A stretch of DNA of 28,763 nucleotides from positions 1-28,763 of the IMG/VR virus record IMGVR_UViG_3300008469_000014; one strand, given 5' to 3'. The notes under the pieces are model-generated. The model did not search any database, was not told where the DNA came from, and was given only the letters and a program-made list of their open reading frames with translations. Position numbers and translations under genes: made by a program. This document shows, in pieces, positions 1-6,811 of this stretch. Position 1 is the stretch's first letter, and every line of letters starts with the position of its first letter. The DNA comes from a virus.

Positions 1-125
1 TCTGTCATGTTTTTATTTACTTTAGAAGCAACATCATTCATGCCATTAAGACTTTTATCTGATTTTTTGAGATTTTCGTCTAAGCCATTTGATATATTTA
101 AAAATAGGTCTACTGAGCTAGCCAT
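1..125 (-). CDS. Partial gene of unknown function, N-terminus only (first 41 codons)
   Basis: A minus-strand reading frame starts with ATG at 125 and runs off the left edge. A good ribosome binding site (GGAG, 5 nt before the ATG) supports the start. The visible N-terminus begins MASSVDLFLNISNGLDENLK and looks polar and helical, as in a coiled-coil or assembly protein, but there is too little to name a family. It lies downstream of the large hub-like gene on the same strand. A copy of the AAAGATAAT motif at 155-165 lies 30 nt upstream, so it may have its own late-type promoter. Confidence 0.6.
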   Translation of the reverse strand, partial: MASSVDLFLNISNGLDENLKKSDKSLNGMNDVASKVNKNMT

Positions 126-154
126 GTGTTCTCCAAAAGTATTATAATCATAGT

Positions 155-165
155 ATTATCTTTTC
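155..165 (-). promoter_or_regulatory. Candidate late-type promoter motif (GAAAAGATAAT)
   Basis: Minus-strand GAAAAGATAAT, one of about ten related sites in the window with consensus near TGTAAAGRTAAT. It is 30 nt upstream of the ATG at 125. A TATAAT lies between the motif and the gene, so the actual start of transcription is uncertain. Confidence 0.35.
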
Positions 166-182
166 AATTTAAAATCAATATG

Positions 183-2171
183 TTAATTTTCAATACCAGT
201 AGTAGGATATCTTTGAACATCTAAAGTTGTTCTAAATCCTGAAGCATCTAATTTATGAGAAATTTTCTTAATTAAATAATATCCAGATAAATAACTTAAT
301 TCAAGTGATTTATTACTACTTGTATTATATTCATTATAATTTCTATATACATTTAATCTTATATAGTATTGATAAGGTTGTAATTCATTATCAAATAAAT
401 AAAATGGATCACCAAGTATCTCTACACTACCAAAAAATATTCCTGCGTTCATGTTTTGAATTACTTTAGATGCAAGTAAATTAGCACTAGAATCGCCATT
501 ATTTTCTTTTACGGTATTAGTAAGTGTAAAATTATTACTTTCTAATAACTTTTTATAAACTTCAGATACATCAGATGGAATTGAACCTTCAACATCATCT
601 GATTTTGATGATGGTGCTGACATCAATACTTTCATTTCCTCATCTTTGATAATTACAGATTGATTTAATTGAATAAAATCTAAACTATTTTTGACATTAA
701 ATCCTGTTACTATTGTTTTAGGAGATTGCATATAATCATACGATCTAACAAAAGCTTGCCCTGTATTATCTAATCGCCTATAGAAAAATCTAATAATTAC
801 AAATGTTTCAGTATTTGCTTTATCCTTTAAATCATAAGTCTGTTCATTTATAGAAAATGTATAAGGTATAGGTTCAAATATAGTTGAATCTACATTTGTA
901 TTTTTATTATTAATAATTGATTTAATTTTTTCTGCATCTGTAATATATTTATTCGTATTTTTATTTCTAAGTATTGGAGGAACTTTACTAACAAAATCTC
1001 TAAGCAATTCTTTTATTGACATAAAATCATTAATTATTTTTCCAGTATTATTCCCATTTTCATCTACTTCGAATTTAGGTTCTCCTCCTAACGATACACT
1101 AATATTTAACCATTTAGAACTTTCCTCTAATTCTTTTCTATCTTTTTCAGATAAACTATCAGGATATGTATCTGATCCATTTTTTACTTCTACAGACCAT
1201 TGAACTGGTAAATCACTTGGTTTCCCGTATTTAATAAAACCATCGCCAGCAGCTTTTGATACAGTATCTGGCAATACTGGTTTTGCTTTTGTTTGTTCTC
1301 CACCAGTTGCTACAGCATCAACAACTTGAACTCTTCCATTTGTTGCATAATATATTTGTGTTGCAATATCTTTAAATAATTTTTGAGGAGTTCCTTTCAT
1401 TAGAGCAAAACGTTTTATAATTTTAGTCTTTTCAAAAAAAGAATTAGAAACTGATATTCCTTTTACATTAACAATTAAACCCTTTTCTGTTAAATTAAAA
1501 GTTGCATCCATCATCATAAAATATAACCAAGGACTTTTTAAATATAAACTATCTTTTTTTAATTTGCTTGTTCTGTCTTTCCATTCAGGAGATGATTTTG
1601 ATACTGGGCTAAAAACATTTTGACCATTATTAGGATCTGAATATCCAAATCTAACTCTAAAGTTTATATTCGATGCAGGATTTGGCATAAATTCTAATAT
1701 AGATTTTGGTGTTGCATCATTTAATTTTTTCATAGCTAATTCATTACCAACTTTAGTGGCTATAACAGATTTAATTATTATATTTTCTAATCTTGATAAA
1801 TCTTTATCATATAAAGATAATTCACAATTTATAACACCTCCATCATCTTCAAGAACAATACTTTCAAAATAATTATCAAATTTTAATGAACTGCTATCTC
1901 CTTGCTTAATAGGAGGAATATATGTATCATTATTTGCTCCTCTAAAAGAAACAGTAGTCCATTCATTATCAACTGCTGGCTCTTGTTCCAATAAATTTGT
2001 TTCAGCTTTTAACAAATTTGTTCTAAATTGAATTTCAACCCAAGGAGTCATAGGAATAATTCCCCTAGACTTTGGATTAGGATTAGACACATCAAGCTTA
2101 AAGATATCTTCTGCCCTTACTATAGTTTTTTTATTTGAACTACTTGTAGTTAAATTTGTTGTTTTTGCCAT
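183..2171 (-). CDS. Large virion protein, probably baseplate hub (gp27/gpD-like)
   Basis: A 662-residue soluble protein with no signal peptide or membrane segment. The ATG at 2171 has an AGAGG ribosome binding site. The N-terminal third contains short beta-rich stretches (LEDDGGVINCELSLYDKDLS, then a FRVRFGYSD segment near residue 170) and a LIVNVKGISVSNSFFEKTK stretch near 235. This pattern of secretion-ring-like barrels resembles tail hub proteins of the gp27/VgrG-N/gpD type, which join the tube to the baseplate. Its length and position among minus-strand virion-type genes fit. The call is by fold-like pattern rather than a diagnostic motif; another baseplate or tail protein of similar size is possible. 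Confidence 0.45.
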   Translation of the reverse strand: MAKTTNLTTSSSNKKTIVRAEDIFKLDVSNPNPKSRGIIPMTPWVEIQFRTNLLKAETNLLEQEPAVDNEWTTVSFRGANNDTYIPPIKQGDSSSLKFDNYFESIVLEDDGGVINCELSLYDKDLSRLENIIIKSVIATKVGNELAMKKLNDATPKSILEFMPNPASNINFRVRFGYSDPNNGQNVFSPVSKSSPEWKDRTSKLKKDSLYLKSPWLYFMMMDATFNLTEKGLIVNVKGISVSNSFFEKTKIIKRFALMKGTPQKLFKDIATQIYYATNGRVQVVDAVATGGEQTKAKPVLPDTVSKAAGDGFIKYGKPSDLPVQWSVEVKNGSDTYPDSLSEKDRKELEESSKWLNISVSLGGEPKFEVDENGNNTGKIINDFMSIKELLRDFVSKVPPILRNKNTNKYITDAEKIKSIINNKNTNVDSTIFEPIPYTFSINEQTYDLKDKANTETFVIIRFFYRRLDNTGQAFVRSYDYMQSPKTIVTGFNVKNSLDFIQLNQSVIIKDEEMKVLMSAPSSKSDDVEGSIPSDVSEVYKKLLESNNFTLTNTVKENNGDSSANLLASKVIQNMNAGIFFGSVEILGDPFYLFDNELQPYQYYIRLNVYRNYNEYNTSSNKSLELSYLSGYYLIKKISHKLDASGFRTTLDVQRYPTTGIEN

Positions 2172-2185
2172 TATATTCCTCTACT

Positions 2186-2196
2186 ATTATCTTTCC
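2186..2196 (-). promoter_or_regulatory. Candidate late-type promoter motif (GGAAAGATAAT)
   Basis: Minus-strand GGAAAGATAAT, 14 nt before the ATG of the hub-like gene at 2171. It is back-to-back with a plus-strand copy at 2200-2211, three bases apart. Confidence 0.4.
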
Positions 2197-2199
2197 TTT

Positions 2200-2211
2200 G
2201 AAAAGGTAAAT
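2200..2211 (+). promoter_or_regulatory. Candidate late-type promoter motif (GAAAAGGTAAAT)
   Basis: Plus-strand GAAAAGGTAAAT, 24 nt before the ATG at 2236, the same spacing as at several other copies in the window. It is the divergent partner of the minus-strand copy at 2186-2196. Confidence 0.35.
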
Positions 2212-2235
2212 ATATACTTTATGTAAGGAATAGAT

Positions 2236-2394
2236 ATGAAATTTAATGAGATAAAGAAATTAGTCGGTAATGTTTCAACAAAAAAAATAAAAGAAATAAT
2301 AAAAAAAATTTCTCCATTAGAATTTAAAAAAGAGATAAATAAAAATGGAACAATTATTGATATTATTAAAAAAAAATTAGGGAGAAGGAGTTAA
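2236..2394 (+). CDS. Small basic protein of unknown function (52 aa)
   Basis: An open frame of 52 codons plus TAA, starting at ATG 2236 with an AAGGA ribosome binding site 6 nt upstream (2225-2229). The product begins MKFNEIKKLVGNVSTKKIKE and ends KKLGRRS. It is lysine-rich, helical and free of cysteines. It stands alone on the plus strand and its 3' end overlaps the 3' end of the convergent gene 2377-2994 by 18 nt. A late-type motif lies just upstream. It could be a small DNA- or RNA-binding protein, but no family is recognised. Confidence 0.5.
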   Translation: MKFNEIKKLVGNVSTKKIKEIIKKISPLEFKKEINKNGTIIDIIKKKLGRRS

Positions 2395-2994
2395 TCCAGT
2401 AGAACTTGTATTGTTAGCTCTTAAACTAGATATTGGTTTAGAGTTTAAAGTTTGATTAATTCTATCAGCTAATTCTGTTCGTGAATAAGCTACTTTAACT
2501 TTTGTAAATCTTAATTCTTTTGGTTCTAATTGTTGATTAAGAAATTGTATATAAGGATCATTATATGGATATACTAATTTATTTAAACTAGTAAATCCAG
2601 CTGAAACCATTTTTGGAGCTGAAATCATAGAAGTATGATATCTTCTATAACAATCACGAACAATACTAGGTCTATTTAATTTTAAAAGTCTATAAAATAA
2701 ATGAGGTTTTAATATTTGATTTGATTTTTTAAGTAAATATATTGTTCTTGCTAACCACTGTTTATCTGCAACTGACATATAATTTAAATTTAATCCATCA
2801 GTATAAAAACCTTTTTTATAAACAAATTGTCTAAATCCAGAATATAAAGTAAAAATTAATGGAGCAGGATCTTTTTTAAAATTAGAATAACTCATTTTAT
2901 AAATGCAACCAAAAATTAAAGCTCTTCCTTGTGTAGCTGTCATAGCAAAACGTCTATTTCGTAATTTATCAATAATCCAACTTATAATTGACAT
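2377..2994 (-). CDS. Conserved phage protein of unknown function (205 aa)
   Basis: A 205-residue basic, aromatic-rich protein. The central part (residues about 30-140) has stretches such as APLIFTLYSGFR, DKQWLARTIYLLKK, LFYRLLKLNRPSIVRDCYRRY and MVSAGFTSLN. I recall this pattern from uncharacterised conserved proteins of other large myophages, but I cannot name a function. The C-terminal 25 residues are Ser/Thr/Pro-rich and probably disordered. The start is translationally coupled to the 58-residue gene upstream (TAATG overlap at 2994-2996). It forms a small operon with the genes at 2994-3170 and 3176-3430. Confidence 0.65.
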   Translation of the reverse strand: MSIISWIIDKLRNRRFAMTATQGRALIFGCIYKMSYSNFKKDPAPLIFTLYSGFRQFVYKKGFYTDGLNLNYMSVADKQWLARTIYLLKKSNQILKPHLFYRLLKLNRPSIVRDCYRRYHTSMISAPKMVSAGFTSLNKLVYPYNDPYIQFLNQQLEPKELRFTKVKVAYSRTELADRINQTLNSKPISSLRANNTSSTGLTPSP

Positions 2995-3170
2995 TATTTG
3001 CCCTTTATTTCTTCTTTTAATTCTACAATATAAGTTCCATTTGAACTAATAGAAGTTATAAATCCTTTCCATTGTTTTTTAGTATTAAGATTAATAACTT
3101 CACATGATCTATCATCTTCTTTTTCTAAAAAATCCCAATTTGTTTTGCCCATAATTATTTTTATTGGCAT
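2994..3170 (-). CDS. Small acidic/basic mixed protein of unknown function (58 aa)
   Basis: A 58-codon frame starting with ATG at 3170, with an AGAGG-type ribosome binding site that overlaps the end of the preceding gene. It ends in TAA sharing its last A with the ATG at 2994. The product reads MPIKIIMGKTNWDFLEKEDD at its N-terminus, followed by a short beta pattern (VINLNTKKQWKGFITSISS, then NGTYIVELKEE), which suggests a small beta-barrel. Tight packing (5 nt after one gene, 1-nt overlap with the next) is strong evidence that it is translated. No family is recognised. Confidence 0.6.
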   Translation of the reverse strand: MPIKIIMGKTNWDFLEKEDDRSCEVINLNTKKQWKGFITSISSNGTYIVELKEEIKGK

Positions 3171-3175
3171 TACTT

Positions 3176-3430
3176 TTAACCTCTTTTAGCCATACTTCTT
3201 TTTCTTTTAGCATTTATTTGAGGCATTTTTCCTTTGTTTTTACGAGCAGTTCTTTTACCAGCTAATTTTCTTTTCCTTCGTTCATCTACGCTCATCCTAA
3301 CTTCTTTATGAACACCATCATGATTTAAAACTCTATATCCTTCACGATTAGTTGTATATCTAATCTTCCATTTTCCTTTTCTTATTACACGTTCTCTTTT
3401 AATCATTTCTGTAATTTCTTTTAATTTCAT
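3176..3430 (-). CDS. Small, highly basic protein of unknown function (84 aa)
   Basis: An 84-residue protein with a strongly basic C-terminal half (RRKRKLAGKRTARKNKGK and KRKRSMAKRG stretches). The N-terminal half has a predicted beta hairpin (KGKWKIRYTTNREGYRVLNH). The composition suggests nucleic-acid binding. It is the first gene of a three-gene minus-strand operon, with a clear GAGG ribosome binding site and a TGTAAAGATAAAT motif 14 nt upstream. The function is inferred from charge only. Confidence 0.6.
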   Translation of the reverse strand: MKLKEITEMIKRERVIRKGKWKIRYTTNREGYRVLNHDGVHKEVRMSVDERRKRKLAGKRTARKNKGKMPQINAKRKRSMAKRG

Positions 3431-3444
3431 ATTTATTTCCTCAA

Positions 3445-3457
3445 ATTTATCTTTACA
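3445..3457 (-). promoter_or_regulatory. Candidate late-type promoter motif (TGTAAAGATAAAT)
   Basis: A full match to the recurring motif on the minus strand, 14 nt before the ATG at 3430. Confidence 0.45.
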
Positions 3458-3483
3458 GAAGATGTCAAGTCTTGAATGAAACT

Positions 3484-3495
3484 TGTAAAGATAAT
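3484..3495 (+). promoter_or_regulatory. Candidate late-type promoter motif (TGTAAAGATAAT)
   Basis: A full match to the recurring motif on the plus strand, 26 nt before the ATG at 3522. No sigma-70 type promoter is seen for this gene. Confidence 0.5.
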
Positions 3496-3521
3496 ATTAA
3501 TACACAGCTTAGGAGAATAAT

Positions 3522-4019
3522 ATGTTGTTAGAGCAACTCTTAGAAGAGATTAAATATGGAAAAGATTTTATTGAATCTAAAAATACGATTAAAGATATAA
3601 ATAGTTTTATTGATGAGGACTATAATATTTTTCTTGCAGGACAAAGAACTACTGCTCTTTTAGAAGCATGCGATAATACAAATCCTCTTATAAAGAAATT
3701 AAGTAGAGCTTCAAGAAATTATATTGAATTTGAAAATAAATTACTTGAAGGAAAAGTAGTATCACCTGTTTATGCAAAAATGAAAATGGATTCAATAGTT
3801 GAAGATGTTAATTATGTTACTATGGAACTTGATAAAAATATTAAACTATTAAGAGAATCAAATAAAGAAGCAATCGCTAAAATTATTGCATCTCTTGATT
3901 ATGGGTTAACTATGTTAGGCGAATCTACTTCAACTGGTAAAAAATCTTTTAGAGAAGCTAAAAAAATACTTCAAGTTTTTATCAATAAAGAAGCTAATCT
4001 TATTAAAGAAACTGTTTAA
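3522..4019 (+). CDS. Helical protein of unknown function (165 aa)
   Basis: A 165-residue, almost entirely alpha-helical soluble protein starting MLLEQLLEEIKYGKDFIESK. The ATG at 3522 follows a TAGGAGA ribosome binding site. There are no catalytic motifs, membrane segments or cysteine clusters. It is a single-gene plus-strand unit with its own late-type motif upstream and a strong bidirectional terminator downstream (4034-4069), so it is probably made as a monocistronic late message. A virion or head-core role would fit the expression class but is not shown by the sequence. Confidence 0.6.
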   Translation: MLLEQLLEEIKYGKDFIESKNTIKDINSFIDEDYNIFLAGQRTTALLEACDNTNPLIKKLSRASRNYIEFENKLLEGKVVSPVYAKMKMDSIVEDVNYVTMELDKNIKLLRESNKEAIAKIIASLDYGLTMLGESTSTGKKSFREAKKILQVFINKEANLIKETV

Positions 4020-4033
4020 TATTCTCTTTTAAT

Positions 4034-4069
4034 AAAAAAAAGACACTCTTTAAAGAGTGTCTTTTTTTT
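4034..4069. terminator. Bidirectional intrinsic terminator
   Basis: A perfect 20-bp palindrome, GACACTCTTTAAAGAGTGTC (4042-4061), flanked by an A-run and a T-run, between convergent genes ending at 4019 and 4068. It works on paper in both directions. Its outer stem GACACTC/GAGTGTC is shared with the terminator at 21105-21122. Confidence 0.9.
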
Positions 4070-5921
4070 ATGCTGTTATTTTATCCATCATTTTAGATCT
4101 TAATGATTTAATCTTTTGTCTATATACTTTTTTCTTTAATGGATCTTTAGTATTTTTTTCTTTTTCTACTAATTTAGCTAATTCAATTTCATCTTTAGAT
4201 TTTTTTCTTTTAGAAGAACTTGTATCATTAATAATTTTCATTTCTGCATCTGTAAGCTTAACACCTGGATAGTCTGGATGCGTATTTTCATTTAACATAC
4301 CAGAATTTTTTCTAATATTATTAATCAATGATTCATTTTTATTTTTAAGTAATTTATTCATTTCTTCTTCTACCTTTTTAACCATCTTAGCTTTAAATGC
4401 GTTCATTATAACTAATTTCTTTTTACCATATTCTTTTTGTTGTTCTTTAAGTTCTTCATACCTTTTATAGTCAGCAGCCATTCCAGGAATTTTTTTAAGA
4501 AATTCTTCTTTTTTCTTTTTAGAACCAACTCCCTTTTTTTTACTAAGAACTGATTTTAATCTCATAGCCATAGGTGTTAAAGTTTTAAGTTCTGTCCTCA
4601 TTTTTTTTGGCATTAATCCAAATAATCCCATAGCTGGAGCATTAGTAATTCCAGCATGACCACCCATTTCTTGTGATACAATATCAAAAGCCCATTCATT
4701 CCATTTAGTTCCATGCTCTTTTTTAAGTTCCGCAAGAGCTTCTTTCATAATTTTTACAAGATTAATATTTTCTCTTATTATTTTAGGAGCTTCTGGACTT
4801 ATTGACATTTGAAAAAATCCCATTCCTTCCCAGCTTCTAATCATAGAATAAAATTTTTTATCATCAGTGTTAGGATTTGGAATAACAAAACCTAAATAGC
4901 GACCAGGTTGTTTAGCACCTTTAAGCTCTGACATTACAACATATTTTCCTGCTGATTTAAAATATTTATCTCTATCAGCAAAATCATTAATATTTTTTTC
5001 TTTTAATTTATCTGGTTCCATTATATATTTTGTTTTTTTGCCTTTCTGTATGTCTTTTGCTAATTCTGGAAATCCCATTTTAATTAATTCATTTCTTGAT
5101 TCATCAGCAACTTTTTGACTTGGATCTTTTTTTCTATTTAAAGCTCCTTGCCCTTTTGTTACAAGATTAACAGCTTTGGCTAATTTTTTAGCATATCTAT
5201 ACATAGAGATTAAAGAGTCTCCGCCATTTTTTATAAATAATTCAGTAGCTTTTGGATTTTTTTTACTTCTTGCAAATTGTCCTAAATAAGTAAATAAATC
5301 ACTAATCATAGAAAGTCGTTTATTATCTGATTTTTCTATTCCCATAGATTTCATCAAACTTTGTCTAAATGTAGCACTATCAGTATCAGAAAAAGCTAAT
5401 ACAGCTTTTGTATCAACTCCTTTAGAAACTGTTTTTGTTGCTAAATGTTCTGTATCTGATCTAAAATCAGTAGCTCCAGTTTTACCTCCACCTCTAGTTT
5501 CAACTTTTTCTGTTTCATGGTGATCTGAATGAAAATTAATAGCACCATTTTTAATCATTGATTTTACTTTATCTCCAAATTTATCAAATCTATCAAAATC
5601 AACAACTAATATCATTTGATTAGGGCTTTTTTGTAATGCTTTTTCTATATGTTCAGGTTTAGAGCTATCTGTTACATCTACTGTAGTTATTCTTGAATCT
5701 ATAATTTTTCTAATTTCTTTATCAGATTTTCCTGGATATTTTTTTTTGAAAGTTTTAAACATTTGATTCTGTATTTGTTTTCTTGCCATTTTAGCAGATC
5801 CCAAACCATCAGCATCATCATGATGTAAAATTTTAAAAGACTGAGTTCCTGGAGGTATTCTTATACCTGATTCTGTTAGCAACTCAATTTTTGTATCTTC
5901 TAAAATATTTTTAAAGTTCAT
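4068..5921 (-). CDS. DHH-family phosphoesterase (NrnA/RecJ-like)
   Basis: A 617-residue protein with the hallmarks of DHH phosphoesterases, Mn-dependent enzymes that cleave phosphodiester bonds in short RNA, ssDNA or dinucleotides. Seen motifs are HHDDADGLGSA (residues 33-43), VVDFD near 107, SDHHE at 132-136 (the DHH signature), and GGHAG near 420, matching the DHHA1 substrate-binding loop. The C-terminal 150 residues are lysine-rich and partly coiled coil, and carry an NSG...VKLTDAE segment resembling the N-terminus of the gene upstream. The start chosen is ATG 5921: GAAGAGG sits at the right distance, and ATGs further upstream lie in a GAT repeat coding the neighbour's acidic tail. The N-terminus (MNFKNILE...LLTE-SG) also resembles a prohead-cleaved targeting peptide. 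A head-packaged nuclease is possible but inferred. Confidence 0.75.
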   Translation of the reverse strand: MNFKNILEDTKIELLTESGIRIPPGTQSFKILHHDDADGLGSAKMARKQIQNQMFKTFKKKYPGKSDKEIRKIIDSRITTVDVTDSSKPEHIEKALQKSPNQMILVVDFDRFDKFGDKVKSMIKNGAINFHSDHHETEKVETRGGGKTGATDFRSDTEHLATKTVSKGVDTKAVLAFSDTDSATFRQSLMKSMGIEKSDNKRLSMISDLFTYLGQFARSKKNPKATELFIKNGGDSLISMYRYAKKLAKAVNLVTKGQGALNRKKDPSQKVADESRNELIKMGFPELAKDIQKGKKTKYIMEPDKLKEKNINDFADRDKYFKSAGKYVVMSELKGAKQPGRYLGFVIPNPNTDDKKFYSMIRSWEGMGFFQMSISPEAPKIIRENINLVKIMKEALAELKKEHGTKWNEWAFDIVSQEMGGHAGITNAPAMGLFGLMPKKMRTELKTLTPMAMRLKSVLSKKKGVGSKKKKEEFLKKIPGMAADYKRYEELKEQQKEYGKKKLVIMNAFKAKMVKKVEEEMNKLLKNKNESLINNIRKNSGMLNENTHPDYPGVKLTDAEMKIINDTSSSKRKKSKDEIELAKLVEKEKNTKDPLKKKVYRQKIKSLRSKMMDKITA

Positions 5922-6288
5922 CATCATCCTCTTCATCATCATCATCATGCTCTGCTTTTTCTTCTTCATCTGTTTCAGACATTTCTTCTTTAAATGTTTT
6001 TGTTATTTCATTTTTAACTATTTCTAATTTACTTAAAGCTATTTTATATAATCTTGGCATATCTACAATTTTATCTCTTTCTTCTTTTTCTGAATTTGAC
6101 ATCTGATCTCCACCATAATATCTTGGATATCTTTCAGCATCAGTTTGAATAAATTGTAGTTCCCTTAAAAGGCCACCAAATGCTCCAATTAATCTAGATT
6201 CAGCATTCATTGTCTTAATTTGACTTATTTCTGCTTCATTTAATTTTACACCTGAATTTCTTTTCATTTCATTTAATAAGTTTGACAT
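5911..6288 (-). CDS. Small protein with acidic tail, unknown function (125 aa)
   Basis: A 125-residue helical protein whose last 25 residues are nearly all Asp/Glu (AEHDDDDEEDDDEL). The N-terminus MSNLLNEMKRNSGVKLNEAE resembles a segment near the C-terminus of the following DHH gene. AGGAG lies 6 nt before ATG 6288, which starts 1 nt after the upstream gene's TAA. Its 3' end overlaps the DHH gene by 11 nt, so the two are translationally coupled and probably act together. An acidic tail on a partner of a basic-tailed nuclease could mean an inhibitor, chaperone or DNA mimic; this is inference only. Confidence 0.65.
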   Translation of the reverse strand: MSNLLNEMKRNSGVKLNEAEISQIKTMNAESRLIGAFGGLLRELQFIQTDAERYPRYYGGDQMSNSEKEERDKIVDMPRLYKIALSKLEIVKNEITKTFKEEMSETDEEEKAEHDDDDEEDDDEL

Positions 6289-6289
6289 A

Positions 6290-6610
6290 TTATTCTCCTA
6301 AAATGTTATTTTTGTTTCTATCATCATCTTTAATTTCATCATTAGATTTTATACGAATTTGAATTAAAGGTAGTTTCCCATATTCTTCAACTTTAAAAAA
6401 TTTACCTGTTTTTCTTATATCTGCTGTTGCTTCTTTTCCATACCAATCTTTAAATCTTGAAAAATTATCTACTGAAGCTTCAAGCACATATTTTTTTTTA
6501 CCTTTTAATAGACTAACAATAATAACATTTCCAGATTTAGAATACCCTTTTAAAAATTCTACTGATTTTCCTGTTTTTGTTTTATTTTTAATTAGTTCAT
6601 TTAAAGTCAT
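6290..6610 (-). CDS. Small basic protein of unknown function (106 aa)
   Basis: A 106-residue protein starting MTLNELIKNKTKTGKSVEFL at ATG 6610. A longer in-phase frame reaches 6775 but crosses the palindromic control region, so the short start is preferred. The sequence is mixed alpha/beta with a beta-rich core (GNVIIVSLLKGKKKYVLEAS, then KLPLIQIRIKS). It is first in the minus-strand operon with the acidic protein and the DHH phosphoesterase. The promoter motif AGTAAAGATAAT ends just 3 nt before the ATG, and the ribosome binding site is weak, so translation may be leaderless or start from a longer transcript. Confidence 0.5.
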   Translation of the reverse strand: MTLNELIKNKTKTGKSVEFLKGYSKSGNVIIVSLLKGKKKYVLEASVDNFSRFKDWYGKEATADIRKTGKFFKVEEYGKLPLIQIRIKSNDEIKDDDRNKNNILGE

Positions 6611-6613
6611 ATA

Positions 6614-6625
6614 ATTATCTTTACT
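6614..6625 (-). promoter_or_regulatory. Candidate late-type promoter motif (AGTAAAGATAAT)
   Basis: A minus-strand copy of the recurring motif. Only 3 bases separate it from ATG 6610, closer than at the other sites, so its role here is less certain. Confidence 0.3.
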
Positions 6626-6784
6626 GATTATATTATTAACTATTATGTTAATGGAGCAAAATTTTGCTCGTGAAGATGGAGCAAAATTTTGCTCGTTAAT
6701 AATATACAATAGCGTAGATTTAAATCTACTACAGTAGTTTTTTAAAAAATAAGTTTTTTTGGTAAGATATGTCATATATAATAA

Positions 6785-6792
6785 TATAAATA
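6785..6792 (+). promoter_or_regulatory. TATAAATA, possible T4-type late promoter core
   Basis: TATAAATA matches the T4 late promoter core and lies 19 nt before the ATG of the gp26-like gene. In so AT-rich a region a chance match is quite possible. No TTGACA-type promoter is present here. Confidence 0.3.
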
Positions 6793-6811
6793 AAAGGAGA
6801 GATATATATAA

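Larger units (their letters stand above)
3431..3521. promoter_or_regulatory. Divergent control region with nested inverted repeats
   Basis: The 91 bases between divergent genes hold two copies of the TGTAAAGATAA motif facing away from each other (minus 3445-3457, plus 3484-3495), giving 9-bp inverted arms ATCTTTACA/TGTAAAGAT at 3449-3457 and 3484-3492. Between them is an 11-bp palindrome, TCAAG-T-CTTGA (3465-3475), midway between the two promoter motifs. It could be an operator for a dimeric regulator of both genes. Confidence 0.45.
6611..6811. promoter_or_regulatory. Divergent control region with three 16-bp perfect palindromes
   Basis: This 201-base region between divergent genes contains GAGCAAAATTTTGCTC twice (6654-6669 and 6679-6694) inside a 21-bp direct repeat with a 25-bp period. 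GTAGATTTAAATCTAC follows at 6714-6729. A short CTAC-A-GTAG hairpin followed by six T lies at 6729-6743. The minus-strand promoter motif AGTAAAGATAAT is at 6614-6625, and a TATAAATA element (6785-6792, identical to the T4 late core) lies 19 nt before the plus-strand ATG at 6812. The palindromes look like operator sites for a dimeric DNA-binding protein. Confidence 0.55.

Noticed and set aside
4057-4272. Plus-strand hydrophobic frame at the 3' end of the DHH gene
   Set aside because: It is antisense to the DHH gene, starts in the terminator T-run and has no ribosome binding site. The hydrophobic content reflects Lys codons on the other strand.
5911-5969. Upstream ATGs of the DHH gene (start at 5969)
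   Set aside because: They fall in the GAT repeat of the preceding gene's acidic tail and would add an implausible Met/Lys run. The ATG at 5921 has the best-spaced ribosome binding site.
6611-6775. N-terminal extension of the 6290-6610 gene up to 6775
   Set aside because: It runs through the palindromes and promoter motif, and its composition is unlike the rest of the protein.
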